Shown piece after piece: positions 17,047-24,729 of a DNA stretch of 38,444 nucleotides. The translations under genes and the position numbers were made by a program. The stretch is from positions 1-38,444 of the forward strand of contig JBJTRI010000085.1 in NCBI GenBank assembly GCA_046076045.1, written 5' to 3'. Every line of letters begins with the position of its first letter. Position 1 is the stretch's first letter. The DNA comes from JAIOPA01 sp046076045. Its GTDB lineage: Bacteria > Eisenbacteria > RBG-16-71-46. The notes under the pieces are model-generated. The model made no database searches and had not been told where the DNA came from. It was given only the letters and a program-made list of their open reading frames with translations.

Positions 17047-19608
17047 TCACAGGTCGAAGTGGTGTGCGACCTTCAACATGAAGACGTGGTTCGTGCGCGC
17101 GTCGGCGAGCAGGCCGCTCGCGTGGCCCGCGTCGAACACGGACTCCGCGTCGGCGTTGGCGCGCTCCTGCGTCCACACCAGGTACGCCGCCGAACCCGGT
17201 GCGTACTCCCAGCGCACGACCGCGTTGCCGCGCAGCGAGGCGAACGTGCTCGCCCTGAGCGGACCCGTCGTGACCGGCAGGAACTCGTCGGTGCGCGCGC
17301 GCGCCAGTTCCTTGAGGTCGCGGTAGGCGAGCGTGGCGAACAGCGGCTGCACGAACAACTGCACGCTCAGGTGCGGCGTGGCGGCGTAGTCGGCGCGCAG
17401 GTTCATGGACCACTGCGTCTGGTCGAGCGTCGCGAAACGCGAACCCGTGGCGAGCGTGCCGGAGTTGTCCCAGAACTGCGTGGTCACGCGCGCGCGCACG
17501 AACTCGGGCCCCGCCTGCAGTCCCAGATTGGAGCGGGGTCGCCAGCTCGCGCTGGGCGACACCGTCTGCGTCCACGAGCCGTCGGCGGACCACTCCGGGT
17601 TCATCGCGATCGACCAGAACCAGGGCTTCTGCCCGTTCGTGTCGAAGTAGAACCCTCCGATGTTGCGCGCCGGGGTGCGCAGGATGGGACCACCGCGCGT
17701 CGCGCGCGGCGAGAGGGCCGTCCCTAGGTGATAGAGGCTCGCTCCCCAGCTCCAGCGGTTGCGCTGTTCGAGGTTGCTACCCAGATAGAAGCTGCGCAGC
17801 GTCGAGTTGCCCCCCATATCCCAGCCCGTCGCCACCGCGCCCACCACGTTCGCGTACTGGCGCCACGAGTTCGGCTCGTTCCACTGCCACCCGCTCATCA
17901 CGTGCGCGTTCACCACGTCACCGCCCGACTGGAAGCCGAGGTCCTGCGTGTCGTAGTCGGGCGAGATCGCACCGAGCGCGGCGTTGAAGAGGAGGCTGCC
18001 CTCCTGCTTGTTGAGCCACAGGCGCGAGCCCCACCCGCGCAGCGAGGTCGCAGCCGGGTCCACGCCCAGGTCGGGTCGGTCGGGGCGCTGACGGTAGTGC
18101 GGGAACGACCTCTGCAGCGCGGTCATGCGCGTGGTGCTGCCGCGCACGTCGGAGCCCGAGGCCCAGCCCGAGAGCACCCAGATGCGGCGGGCGTCGAGGA
18201 ACGACCAACCGTCCACCGTCCCCACCCACGCACTCGAGTTGACCTCGTCGCGCAGCGGGTCGGCGTCGCCGTCGAACGCGCGCACGGTGCTGGTGCCCAT
18301 GAAGCCCAGTCCCTGGCGGCGATCGTTCCACTCGCGCGTGGTGCGCCACACGCCGTACCACGCCGCAGGCTCCACCCCGACGCTCGTGCGCGTGCCCGCG
18401 GTTTCGAGGCGCGCCGACTCGCGACGGGTGAACGCCTGCACGGTGCCCACGTTCCAGCCCGGCGCGAGCTGGCCGGTGACCTTGGCCGCACCGAGGATGC
18501 GCGTGGCGAGCGGACGGTCCTCGAAGTCGGCGGGGGGCGTGTCCCCGCGTGGCGCGCGTCCGATGCGGCGCGAGTAGAAGAACATGGGTTCGGGCCAGTC
18601 GAATCCGGGGTAGTCGTTCGCGCCGTTGTTGCCGGTGCGGAACACACCCACACCCTCGGTGAAGAACGGGCGCTTCTCGCTGAAGAAGCTCTCGACGTCG
18701 GAGAGGTTCACGACCGCGGGGTCGATCTCGACCTGACCGAAGTCGGGATTCACGGTGGCGTTGAGTGTGAGGCGCGACCCCAGACTGGCGCGCAGGTCGC
18801 CACCGACGGTAGGCGTGTTGCGAACGCGACCGTGGAACGGATCCGCCGGGTCGTAGGGCGTCAGGTTGCCGGGGTCGAACGCCAGATCCTCGATGCGGTT
18901 CGTGACGTAGGGCGTCAGTGCGACGTGCTGCGCCGGGTGCAGGTCGAGCCCGTGCAGTTCGGCGAAGCGCGACACGAACCCCGACTGGCCGCGCGGCGTG
19001 TACACGAGCGCGTCGTTCTCGTTGTAGCGCACCACCGAGCGCTGCAGGTTCACGCCCCACACCGCACCGGCACCGGCGCGGTAGCGGAGCTGCGAAAACG
19101 GGATGCGCATCTCGGCGGTCCAGCCGTGCTCGTCGCGCTGGACGCGCGCCTGCCAGACGCCGTCCCACGAGTCGTCGTCCCAGCCGTCGTTGAGCAACAC
19201 GCCGTCCGCGAGCGTGCCGGCGGCGCTCACCGCGAAGAAGTAGCCGGTGCGCTTGTCGAGCAACGGGTCGAGCTGCAGCGCGAACTGGTCCGAAGCCGCG
19301 TCGTTGTCGCGGCGGGCGAGGCGCGCCACGATCGAGTCGGGCGCGGTGTCGTGCATGCGCGCCCCCACGTAGAGCGCGTCGGCGTCGTAGGCGAGCCGCA
19401 CCTCGGTACGCTGGCGCGGCGCGCTACCCTGGTCGGGATCGCGCTGCAGGAACGCGGTGATGGCGTGCTCTCCGCGCCACACGACCTCGTCGAGCACACC
19501 GTCCACACGCACGGGGGCGTCGAGGCGAACGGCGCGCACGACCGGCCCCTGCGCGAAGGCGGGGAGGACGGACAGACACAGACCGACGAACAGGCAGGGG
19601 CCACGCAT
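17047..19608 (-). CDS. DUF5916 outer-membrane protein with N-terminal CBM9-like domain
   Basis: 853 residues. The signal peptide ends near A20 (VLPAFA-QG). A CBM9-like domain (about 26-215) starts VRLDAPVRVDGVLDEVVW and contains TEVRLAYDADALYVGARMHD. It is followed by the family hallmark NPDFGQVEIDPAVVNLSDVE and SFFSEKRPFFTEG. The remaining about 500 residues alternate aromatic/hydrophobic beta strands up to the terminal FMLKVAHHFDL, typical of an outer-membrane barrel ending in an aromatic/hydrophobic residue pattern. Function is not established for the family; carbohydrate or polymer binding and uptake is a guess from the CBM9 fold. The ATG at 19608 has GGAG about 9 nt upstream. Its promoter region carries a CGCGAA-GCG-TTCGCG palindrome. 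Confidence 0.88.
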   Translation of the reverse strand: MRGPCLFVGLCLSVLPAFAQGPVVRAVRLDAPVRVDGVLDEVVWRGEHAITAFLQRDPDQGSAPRQRTEVRLAYDADALYVGARMHDTAPDSIVARLARRDNDAASDQFALQLDPLLDKRTGYFFAVSAAGTLADGVLLNDGWDDDSWDGVWQARVQRDEHGWTAEMRIPFSQLRYRAGAGAVWGVNLQRSVVRYNENDALVYTPRGQSGFVSRFAELHGLDLHPAQHVALTPYVTNRIEDLAFDPGNLTPYDPADPFHGRVRNTPTVGGDLRASLGSRLTLNATVNPDFGQVEIDPAVVNLSDVESFFSEKRPFFTEGVGVFRTGNNGANDYPGFDWPEPMFFYSRRIGRAPRGDTPPADFEDRPLATRILGAAKVTGQLAPGWNVGTVQAFTRRESARLETAGTRTSVGVEPAAWYGVWRTTREWNDRRQGLGFMGTSTVRAFDGDADPLRDEVNSSAWVGTVDGWSFLDARRIWVLSGWASGSDVRGSTTRMTALQRSFPHYRQRPDRPDLGVDPAATSLRGWGSRLWLNKQEGSLLFNAALGAISPDYDTQDLGFQSGGDVVNAHVMSGWQWNEPNSWRQYANVVGAVATGWDMGGNSTLRSFYLGSNLEQRNRWSWGASLYHLGTALSPRATRGGPILRTPARNIGGFYFDTNGQKPWFWSIAMNPEWSADGSWTQTVSPSASWRPRSNLGLQAGPEFVRARVTTQFWDNSGTLATGSRFATLDQTQWSMNLRADYAATPHLSVQLFVQPLFATLAYRDLKELARARTDEFLPVTTGPLRASTFASLRGNAVVRWEYAPGSAAYLVWTQERANADAESVFDAGHASGLLADARTNHVFMLKVAHHFDL

Positions 19609-19687
19609 GGGATGGACTCCAGAGGTGCGAGGGCCGTCCGGGGGTTTGGCCGGGAGGGTTCGGGTTCGCGAGTGTGTCGCGGTCGTC

Positions 19688-19708
19688 AATATACGCGAAG
19701 CGTTCGCG
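19688..19708 (-). promoter_or_regulatory. -10 box with an adjoining palindrome upstream of the DUF5916 gene
   Basis: On the minus strand a TATATT -10-like box (19693-19688) is immediately preceded by the inverted repeat CGCGAA-GCG-TTCGCG (19694-19708). The palindrome thus fills the region between -10 and -35 where a repressor could act. No good -35 hexamer is visible, so this is tentative. Confidence 0.35.
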
Positions 19709-19782
19709 ACGGGTTGCGTTCGCCACGGTGCGGGCGGGACGACGGGCCGCAGGCAGCGGCGGCCGTGCCCCCCGCAACGAAC

Positions 19783-19818
19783 CGGGCGGTCGGAGGGTTG
19801 GACGCTCGCGACCGCCCG
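19783..19818 (-). terminator. Terminator of the btpA-pfkB-psuG operon
   Basis: A 10-bp perfect stem CGGGCGGTCG (19783-19792) with 19809-19818 and a 16-nt loop, 36 bp downstream of the psuG stop. Confidence 0.5.
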
Positions 19819-19853
19819 AAGGTTGCAGGCGTTCGTGTCCGAGAGGGCCGCGC

Positions 19854-20774
19854 TCAGCGCCCCAGTGCGGCCAGTGCCACGGACAGCTCACCGGCGACGC
19901 GGGCGTTGTCCTTGAGCAGCGCGACGTTCGAGCGCACGACCTCGCCGCCCGTCACCATGCGGATGAAGTCGAGCATGAACGGCGTCACCTCGCGCCCGCG
20001 GATGCCTTGCGAGGCCACCATCTCGGTCGCGCCGTCCAGACCGCGCTGGTACATGTCCTCGTCGAGTTCGTCGGCCTCGGGGACCGGGTTGGCCACCAGC
20101 ACGCCCGTGCCGGTGCCGAGCGCGTGATGCTCGCGGATGGCGGCGGCGAGCGTCGCCATGTCGTCGAAGCGCTGGTCGAGTCGGATGCCGCTCGAACGCC
20201 GCCAGAACGCCGGGAACTCGTCGCAGCGCCAGCCGTAGACCGGCACGCCGAGCGTCTCGAGCCGCTCCATGGTGCGCGGCAGGTCGAGGATCGCCTTGGC
20301 GCCCGAGCACACGACCGCGACCGGGATGCTCGCGAGCGCGGTGAGGTCGGCGCTCACGTCGTCGGTCTCCTGCGCGCCGCGGTGCACGCCCCCGATACCA
20401 CCGGTGGCGAACACCGGGATGCCGCTGCGATGCGCCACCAGCATGGTGGCCGCCACGGTGGTGGAACCGGTGCCGCGCGCCACCAACGCACCCGCGAAGT
20501 TGCTGAGGTTCAGCTTGGGCACGTCGGGCGTGGCCGCGAGCCGGTCGAGGTCGTCGGCCGCGAGGCCCACCCGCACGAACCCGTCGAGCAGGCCGACGGT
20601 GGCGGGCACCGCTCCCGCAGCGGTGACCGCGTCCTCCATGGCACGCGCCACCGCAACGCCCTCGGGGGCGGGCAGGCCGTGCGTGACCACGGTGGTCTCG
20701 AGTGCCACGACCGGTCGGTGCGCGGCCAGCGCGCGCGCGACCTCGTCGGCGACCTTCCAGCGTTCGCTGCTCAT
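19854..20774 (-). CDS. psuG: Pseudouridine-5'-phosphate glycosidase
   Basis: 306 residues; the E. coli enzyme has 312. It reversibly cleaves pseudouridine 5'-phosphate into uracil and ribose 5-phosphate, breaking a C-C glycosidic bond. Candidates for the E. coli catalytic residues fall at a constant offset: E26 (VVALETTVVTHGLP), K87 (VPKLNLSNF), D143 (DVSADLTALA) and K160 (VVCSGAKAILDLPRTME, the Schiff-base Lys). The Gly-rich ATGGIGGVHRG and the C-terminal RSNVALLKDNARVAGELSVAL are conserved. The ATG at 20774 overlaps the pfkB stop by 4 nt (ATGA) and has GAGGAGG in front, so it is the last gene of a translationally coupled operon. Confidence 0.95.
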   Translation of the reverse strand: MSSERWKVADEVARALAAHRPVVALETTVVTHGLPAPEGVAVARAMEDAVTAAGAVPATVGLLDGFVRVGLAADDLDRLAATPDVPKLNLSNFAGALVARGTGSTTVAATMLVAHRSGIPVFATGGIGGVHRGAQETDDVSADLTALASIPVAVVCSGAKAILDLPRTMERLETLGVPVYGWRCDEFPAFWRRSSGIRLDQRFDDMATLAAAIREHHALGTGTGVLVANPVPEADELDEDMYQRGLDGATEMVASQGIRGREVTPFMLDFIRMVTGGEVVRSNVALLKDNARVAGELSVALAALGR

Positions 20775-21700
20775 GAAGCCTCCTCGTCGAGTCGGTCCCA
20801 CGCGTCGAGCAGGGCGTCCGCCCGTGTGCGCGTGGCGTTCAACAGTCCCTCGTGGCCGTTGCCCGAGATCGCGAACCCGGCCGAGATCGCGCCGCGCTTG
20901 AGCGCGTCGCCGACCGTGCGACCCTCGAGCGTGGCGGTCACGAACCCCGCCATGAAGGCGTCGCCGGCCCCGGTGGGTTCGACGAACGCCGGCGTGACCG
21001 CGGGCCAGGCGTGCAGGCGGCGCTCGTGCGCATCGTACAGGTGGCCCCCATTCGCGCCACGCTTCGAGAACACCCACCGCAAGCGTCCGCCCGCGAGCGA
21101 GGCCAGCACACGCTCCGGATCGTCGGCGGCCCCCGGCAGCAGCATCTCGTCCTCGCTCGGCAGGAACGCGTCCACCTGCACGAGCAGCGCGCGCCACGCC
21201 TCGATGGTGTCGGGCGTCACGAGCACGTAAGGGTCCACCGACACGAACGCCGGGGCCGACGGCGACTCCCACGCGCGGATGGCCTCGACCAGCTCGCGCT
21301 GGCGTGCGAGCGGCATGGGCGCCAGGTGGAACGCACGCGCCCGGTGCCAGTCCTCGGGGACGTCGGCGGGCACGGGCGACACCGTCTCGTGCGACGGGCA
21401 CCGCAGCCGGTGGACGACGTGACGCAGCCCGTCCTCGTGGAGCAGCCAGGTGCGGATGCCGGGGGCGCCGAGCGCACGCACGCCCCCGAGCGCCACACCG
21501 CGTGATCGCAACTCGGCGAGCGCGGCCTCGGGATAGTCGTCGCCGCGCACGCTCACGCACCCCACGCGCGCGCCCCACAACGCGGCGGCGAGCGACGAGT
21601 AGAGCATCGCACCCCCGGCCTGCCCCATGCGCGTGCGCCCGTCGGCGTACACGATGTCGTCGACGAGTAGGTTGCCGAGCAGGACGAGGTCGGGCGTCAC
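20771..21700 (-). CDS. PfkB-family carbohydrate kinase, probable pseudouridine kinase
   Basis: 309 residues with the ribokinase fold. The N-terminal LVLLGNLLVDDIVYADG and GGAMLYSSLAAALWGARVG correspond to the usual substrate-binding 'GGxxxN' region in a variant form. The anion-hole and catalytic motif is EPTGAGDAF with D247 as the base. In E. coli the PsuG partner is the pseudouridine kinase PsuK, so the tight coupling to psuG makes phosphorylation of pseudouridine the simplest role. Sequence alone does not fix the substrate. The GTG start at 21700 lies 12 bp after the btpA stop and has no clear ribosome binding site, suggesting translational reinitiation. Confidence 0.82.
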   Translation of the reverse strand: MTPDLVLLGNLLVDDIVYADGRTRMGQAGGAMLYSSLAAALWGARVGCVSVRGDDYPEAALAELRSRGVALGGVRALGAPGIRTWLLHEDGLRHVVHRLRCPSHETVSPVPADVPEDWHRARAFHLAPMPLARQRELVEAIRAWESPSAPAFVSVDPYVLVTPDTIEAWRALLVQVDAFLPSEDEMLLPGAADDPERVLASLAGGRLRWVFSKRGANGGHLYDAHERRLHAWPAVTPAFVEPTGAGDAFMAGFVTATLEGRTVGDALKRGAISAGFAISGNGHEGLLNATRTRADALLDAWDRLDEEAS

Positions 21701-21712
21701 GCGCGGTCCGGG

Positions 21713-22531
21713 CTAGGCGTTCGGAAGTGCGGCGAAGGCCGCGACCATGGCGCGCAAGGCTTCGGGGTCGAGCGGGTTCGCCCAGTACCCGTGCTGCTTC
21801 ACCGACGAACCCACGATGAACCCGTGGGCGTGCGCGTAGTCGCGCAGGTTCGCAGGCGTGAGCCCCGAGCCCACGAACACGGGCAGCGCGCACGCGTCCA
21901 CCGCCTCGCGCACGTCGGCGGGTGACGCCGGCTCGCCGGTGGCCGAGCCGGTCACGATGACGCCGTCGGCGAGCATGAACTCGGCGGTGCGAGCGGTCTC
22001 GCCCAACGACACGTCGGCGGTGATGGCGTGCGAGGCGTGCTTCTTCTTGACGTCCGCGTACACGCGCACGCGCTCGGCACCGATCGCGCGCCGGTAGCGC
22101 AGCAGGTCGCCGGCACACGCCTCGAGCAGGCCCTCGTCCGCGACGTGCGCGTACGCGAACGCCTCGACGCGCACGAACTCGGCGCCGCAGGCGTGCGCCA
22201 CCGCGAGCGCTTCACGGTTGGCGGCGGCGAGCACCTGCACGCCGAGCGGCAGCCCGGTCGCGCGCTTCACCTCGTGACCGATCACCGCCATGGCCGCGGT
22301 GACCTCGGGTCCCACGCTCCCCTTGGCGTACGGTCGGTCGTGCATGTTCTCGATCGCGAGCGCCCCGAAGCCGGCGTCGCGGTACGCGTGCGCCTCGGCC
22401 ACCGCGGTCTGCACGAGCCGCTCCACCGAGTGGTGCGCAGCCGGGGTGCCGGGCAGCGCACCCACGTGGATCATGCCGACGAGGGCGCGCGGCCCCCCGA
22501 ACGTCTTCGCGAACGCATCCCAAGGTCCCAT
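21713..22531 (-). CDS. BtpA/SgcQ-family TIM-barrel protein
   Basis: 272 residues. Family blocks are ALVGMIHVGALPGTPAAHH at the N-terminus, GFGALAIENMHDRPYAKGSVGPEVTAAMAVIG, LPLGVQVLAAANREALAVAHA, ADVKKKHASHAIT, GVIVTGSATGEPASPADV and VFVGSGLTPANLRDY with FIVGSSVKQHG. The phosphate-binding pattern at the C-terminal end (GSGLTPAN, VGSSVK) is that of TIM-barrel enzymes acting on phosphorylated sugars or nucleotides. BtpA was named for photosystem I biogenesis in cyanobacteria, and its chemistry is not established. Being first in an operon with pfkB and psuG, a role in nucleoside or C-nucleoside metabolism is a reasonable inference. The start has no Shine-Dalgarno sequence but a -10 box 6 nt upstream. 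Confidence 0.85.
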   Translation of the reverse strand: MGPWDAFAKTFGGPRALVGMIHVGALPGTPAAHHSVERLVQTAVAEAHAYRDAGFGALAIENMHDRPYAKGSVGPEVTAAMAVIGHEVKRATGLPLGVQVLAAANREALAVAHACGAEFVRVEAFAYAHVADEGLLEACAGDLLRYRRAIGAERVRVYADVKKKHASHAITADVSLGETARTAEFMLADGVIVTGSATGEPASPADVREAVDACALPVFVGSGLTPANLRDYAHAHGFIVGSSVKQHGYWANPLDPEALRAMVAAFAALPNA

Positions 22532-22537
22532 GGCCGC

Positions 22538-22567
22538 AGGTTAGGCGGCGTGGGCGTCGTTCGTCCA
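22538..22567 (-). promoter_or_regulatory. Promoter of the btpA-pfkB-psuG operon, leaderless arrangement
   Basis: On the minus strand, TGGACG (22567-22562), an 18-bp spacer and TAACCT (22543-22538). The btpA ATG begins at 22531, 6 nt after the -10 box. Confidence 0.45.
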
Positions 22568-22737
22568 CCGGTCGAAGCGCGCCCTTGCCCGGAGACGGGG
22601 CGGCGGTGCTAGCGTCACCCCGCAGGACCCTGCGGCAGACATTCACACGCACCGGCGGGCGGCGAGACGGTTGCGGCCGGACCACGCGAACGACCGCGAG
22701 TGGCGGTCCCCGTCATCCCGATCCCCGAGGGAACCCC

Positions 22738-23649
22738 ATGCGCCTTGCGGCTGCGCTCACGTCCATTGCGATCGCGATCGTACTCGCCACCCCGCTCCAT
22801 GCCGAGCCTCGGCCATACACCGTGGTGCTGGGCACGGCGCAGGACGGCGGACTCCCGCAGGCCGGTTGCCGGAAGGACTGCTGCGCGCACGGCCGAAGGG
22901 CCGCCGTGTCGAGTCTCGCCCTCGTGGACCCCGCCTCGAGGCGCTGGTGGTTGTTCGACGCCACGCCCGACCTGCGCGAGCAACTCGCACGGATGCGCAG
23001 CGAGGCTCCTGCGTGCACCCTTGCCGGCGTGTTCGTGACGCACGCGCACATCGGACACTACACGGGGCTCATGCACTTCGGGCGCGAGGTCATGGGCGCG
23101 CGCGGGATGCCCGTGTGGGTCATGCCGCGCCTGAACGCATTCCTCGGCACGAACGGTCCGTGGGACCAACTCGTGCGTCTTGGGCAGGTCGTCCTGCAGC
23201 CGCTCGCCGCCGACTCCACGGTGACGCTCGGGGACTCGCTTCGTGTGACGCCGTTCCTGGTACCGCACCGCGACGAGTACTCCGAGACGGTCGGATTCCG
23301 CATGGAGACCGCGCGTGGCTCGGTCGTGTTCCTGCCCGACATCGACAAGTGGGAACGCTGGGACCGACGCATCGAGGACACCCTCGCGGGAACGACCGCG
23401 TGCTATCTCGACGGCACGTTCTTCGACGTCAACGAGCTACCCGGCCGTGACATGCGCGAGATCCCGCACCCGTTCATCGTGGAGTCGCTCGCGCGGTTCT
23501 CCACCCTGGACGCGAGCGATCGTGGCCGCGTGCGGTTCCTGCACCTGAACCACACGAACCGTGCGGCGATCCCCGGCAGCGACGAGCGCCGGCGCGTCGA
23601 ACGCGCCGGTATGCACGTGGCCGTGGAGGGGGAGCGCGTCACGCTGTAG
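22738..23649 (+). CDS. Secreted PqqB-like metallo-beta-lactamase-fold protein
   Basis: 303 residues. The signal peptide ends near A22 (PLHA-EP). The VVLGTAQDGGLPQAGCRKDCC block matches the start of PqqB-like proteins (LGxAxxGGxPQxxC). The metal-binding motif is present as H102-x-H104-x2-H107 (FVTHAHIGHYTG), with VFLPDIDKW and RFLHLNHTNR supplying further ligands. PqqB itself is cytoplasmic and acts in PQQ biosynthesis; the signal peptide and absence of other pqq genes argue for a different hydrolytic role. The ATG at 22738 has GAGGGA about 6 nt upstream. It diverges from btpA and converges on the ubiD remnant. Confidence 0.85.
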   Translation: MRLAAALTSIAIAIVLATPLHAEPRPYTVVLGTAQDGGLPQAGCRKDCCAHGRRAAVSSLALVDPASRRWWLFDATPDLREQLARMRSEAPACTLAGVFVTHAHIGHYTGLMHFGREVMGARGMPVWVMPRLNAFLGTNGPWDQLVRLGQVVLQPLAADSTVTLGDSLRVTPFLVPHRDEYSETVGFRMETARGSVVFLPDIDKWERWDRRIEDTLAGTTACYLDGTFFDVNELPGRDMREIPHPFIVESLARFSTLDASDRGRVRFLHLNHTNRAAIPGSDERRRVERAGMHVAVEGERVTL

Positions 23650-23676
23650 GACCGCGTGGCGAATGCCGCGGGAGGA

Positions 23677-23885
23677 CTCACATCCCGCACCACGAGTCCA
23701 CGCGCTCGATCACGGCCGGCAGGTTCTCGACCGGGGCCGGGTAGCCGTCCTTGAACGTGGCGTCGAACCTGAGCGGGCCGCGACACACCGTCCACGCCCC
23801 GCGCGTCTCGGTGCGCGCGGGCAGGGTGTCGCGCGCGCAGTCGAAGCGCGTGAAGATGCCCCACAACAGCAGGTCGTCGTCGGCG
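23677..23885. repeat. Direct repeat copy 1 of the ubiD 3' end
   Basis: 209 bp matching 24521-24729 at a fixed 844-bp offset with only three differences that I can see (at 23682, 23687 and 23770). The match begins just outside the stop codon. It breaks sharply at 23886, beyond which the homology continues but is clearly diverged. Confidence 0.9.
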
Positions 23886-23998
23886 TGCGGCACGTCGAGG
23901 CTCATCACGCGACCCGCTTCACCTTCGCGTACTCGGCGCGCTGGATGAGCGCGTCGAGCACCGTGAAACCTTGGCCCCGGCCACCCATGTCGACCGTT
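23678..23998 (-). pseudogene. Broken second copy of the UbiD C-terminus
   Basis: About 105 residues of UbiD C-terminal sequence with a frame change. The upstream part, in one frame from an ATG at 23988, reads MGGRGQGFTVLDALIQRAEY and so on to a TGA at 23905-23907. It aligns with GGEGRAVVEGLVQRPEYAAVK of the intact UbiD. The second part starts at an ATG overlapping that TGA (23905) and runs 75 residues to 23678. Its last about 65 residues are nearly identical to UbiD, differing for example at the end (DSWCGM instead of DSWWGK). The prenylated-FMN and active-site regions are missing, so it cannot be an active decarboxylase. Confidence 0.85.
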
Positions 23999-23999
23999 G

Positions 24000-24060
24000 A
24001 GTCAACCGTCCAAGAGAAGCCGCGCCGTGAAGGGGCGTCGGCTTGATTGCCTTGTCAGGC
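24000..24060 (-). repeat. attC recombination site (integron cassette site)
   Basis: Read on the minus strand, 61 bp begin with GCCTGAC (24060-24054, the R'' core) and end with GTTGACT (24006-24000, the R' core G|TT). Between them are two arms, ATCAAGCCGACGCC and GGCGCGGCTT, separated by CCTTCAC. They form the imperfect L''/L' palindrome with one extrahelical base. The inner part is strikingly like the attC of aadA-type resistance cassettes. The stop codon of the GNAT gene (24057-24055) lies inside R''. When the cassette is imagined as a circle, the R' core becomes GTTAGGA from the cassette start, which pairs better with R'' (CCTGAC with GTTAGG). Confidence 0.9.
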
Positions 24061-24505
24061 CCGCCATTCCCATACTTCACCTGCATCAGCATCCTGCGCA
24101 ACCCCGACGATCGAGAATCCGAGGGAGCGAAGGATCCTCGTCGAGGCGTTCTCCTCCTTGAGCGTGAACGCCTTGATGCCGATTCGCGGATCGTGAGCTC
24201 GGGCCACCGCAACAAGCGACGATGCCGTATGAGACGCATAGCCCTTGCGTTGCTCGTGATCCAGTGTGAAGTATGCGATTTCGACGTAGCCGTCCTTGGG
24301 AGGGCCAACGAATGCACCGCCACCGACACCGCGGTTCTCGACAACAGCCACGTATCCAACCCACGGAGGAAAGTAGCCGACGCGGCGGTAGAGGTCAGCA
24401 GTTGCTCGGCAGTTGGCGACAAGCGCCTCCGGCATATCCAAAGCGGCCTGCATGGGAATGCCGTCTTGATCGCATGGGACGAGTGAAAGTGTCATGAGGT
24501 CCTAA
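24006..24505 (-). mobile_element. 500-bp integron gene cassette (GNAT gene plus attC), no integrase in view
   Basis: Boundaries are set by the two G|TT crossover points: GTTAGG at the upstream end (G at 24506, TT from 24505) and GTTGACT at the downstream end (G at 24006). The segment contains one promoterless-looking ORF running toward its attC, which is the standard cassette design. Two sampled 60-base rows are 62% and 57% GC, against 73% in a sampled row of ubiD. It sits 15 bp behind the ubiD stop, and the other side is the broken UbiD copy. No intI and no second attC are present, so it looks like a lone cassette at a secondary site. Confidence 0.85.
24055..24495 (-). CDS. GNAT-family N-acetyltransferase carried by an integron cassette
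   Basis: 146 residues with a GNAT fold. The central strand and acetyl-CoA loop are EIAYFTLDHEQRKGYASHTA (Q/R-x-x-G-x-A type, about 72-91). A helix and ENASTRILRSLGFSIVG (motif B, about 115-131) follow. The N-terminal beta strands around GYVAVVENRGVGGGAFVG are intact, so it appears complete. The acceptor is unknown; GNATs are frequent cassette cargo and include both antibiotic-modifying and unrelated enzymes, and I see nothing that points to a drug. The ATG at 24495 starts 11 nt inside the cassette boundary, with AGGA before it, and the stop lies within attC. Codon and base composition differ from the neighbours. Confidence 0.88.
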   Translation of the reverse strand: MTLSLVPCDQDGIPMQAALDMPEALVANCRATADLYRRVGYFPPWVGYVAVVENRGVGGGAFVGPPKDGYVEIAYFTLDHEQRKGYASHTASSLVAVARAHDPRIGIKAFTLKEENASTRILRSLGFSIVGVAQDADAGEVWEWRA

Positions 24506-24520
24506 CCCTCGATTCGTTTG

Positions 24521-24729
24521 CTCACTTCCCCCACCACGAGTCCACGCGCTCGATCACGGCCGGCAGGTTCTCGACCGGGGCCGGGTAGCCGTCCTTGAAC
24601 GTGGCGTCGAACCCGAGCGGGCCGCGACACACCGTCCACGCCCCGCGCGTCTCGGTGCGCGCGGGCAGGGTGTCGCGCGCGCAGTCGAAGCGCGTGAAGA
24701 TGCCCCACAACAGCAGGTCGTCGTCGGCG
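24521..24729. repeat. Direct repeat copy 2 (true 3' end of ubiD)
   Basis: The partner of 23677-23885 (see there). It encodes the last about 69 codons and the stop of the intact ubiD gene. Confidence 0.9.

Noticed and set aside
23650..23677. A second attC at the far end of the broken UbiD copy, which would make that copy a second cassette
   Set aside because: No core GTT/AAC pair or inner arms are visible there.
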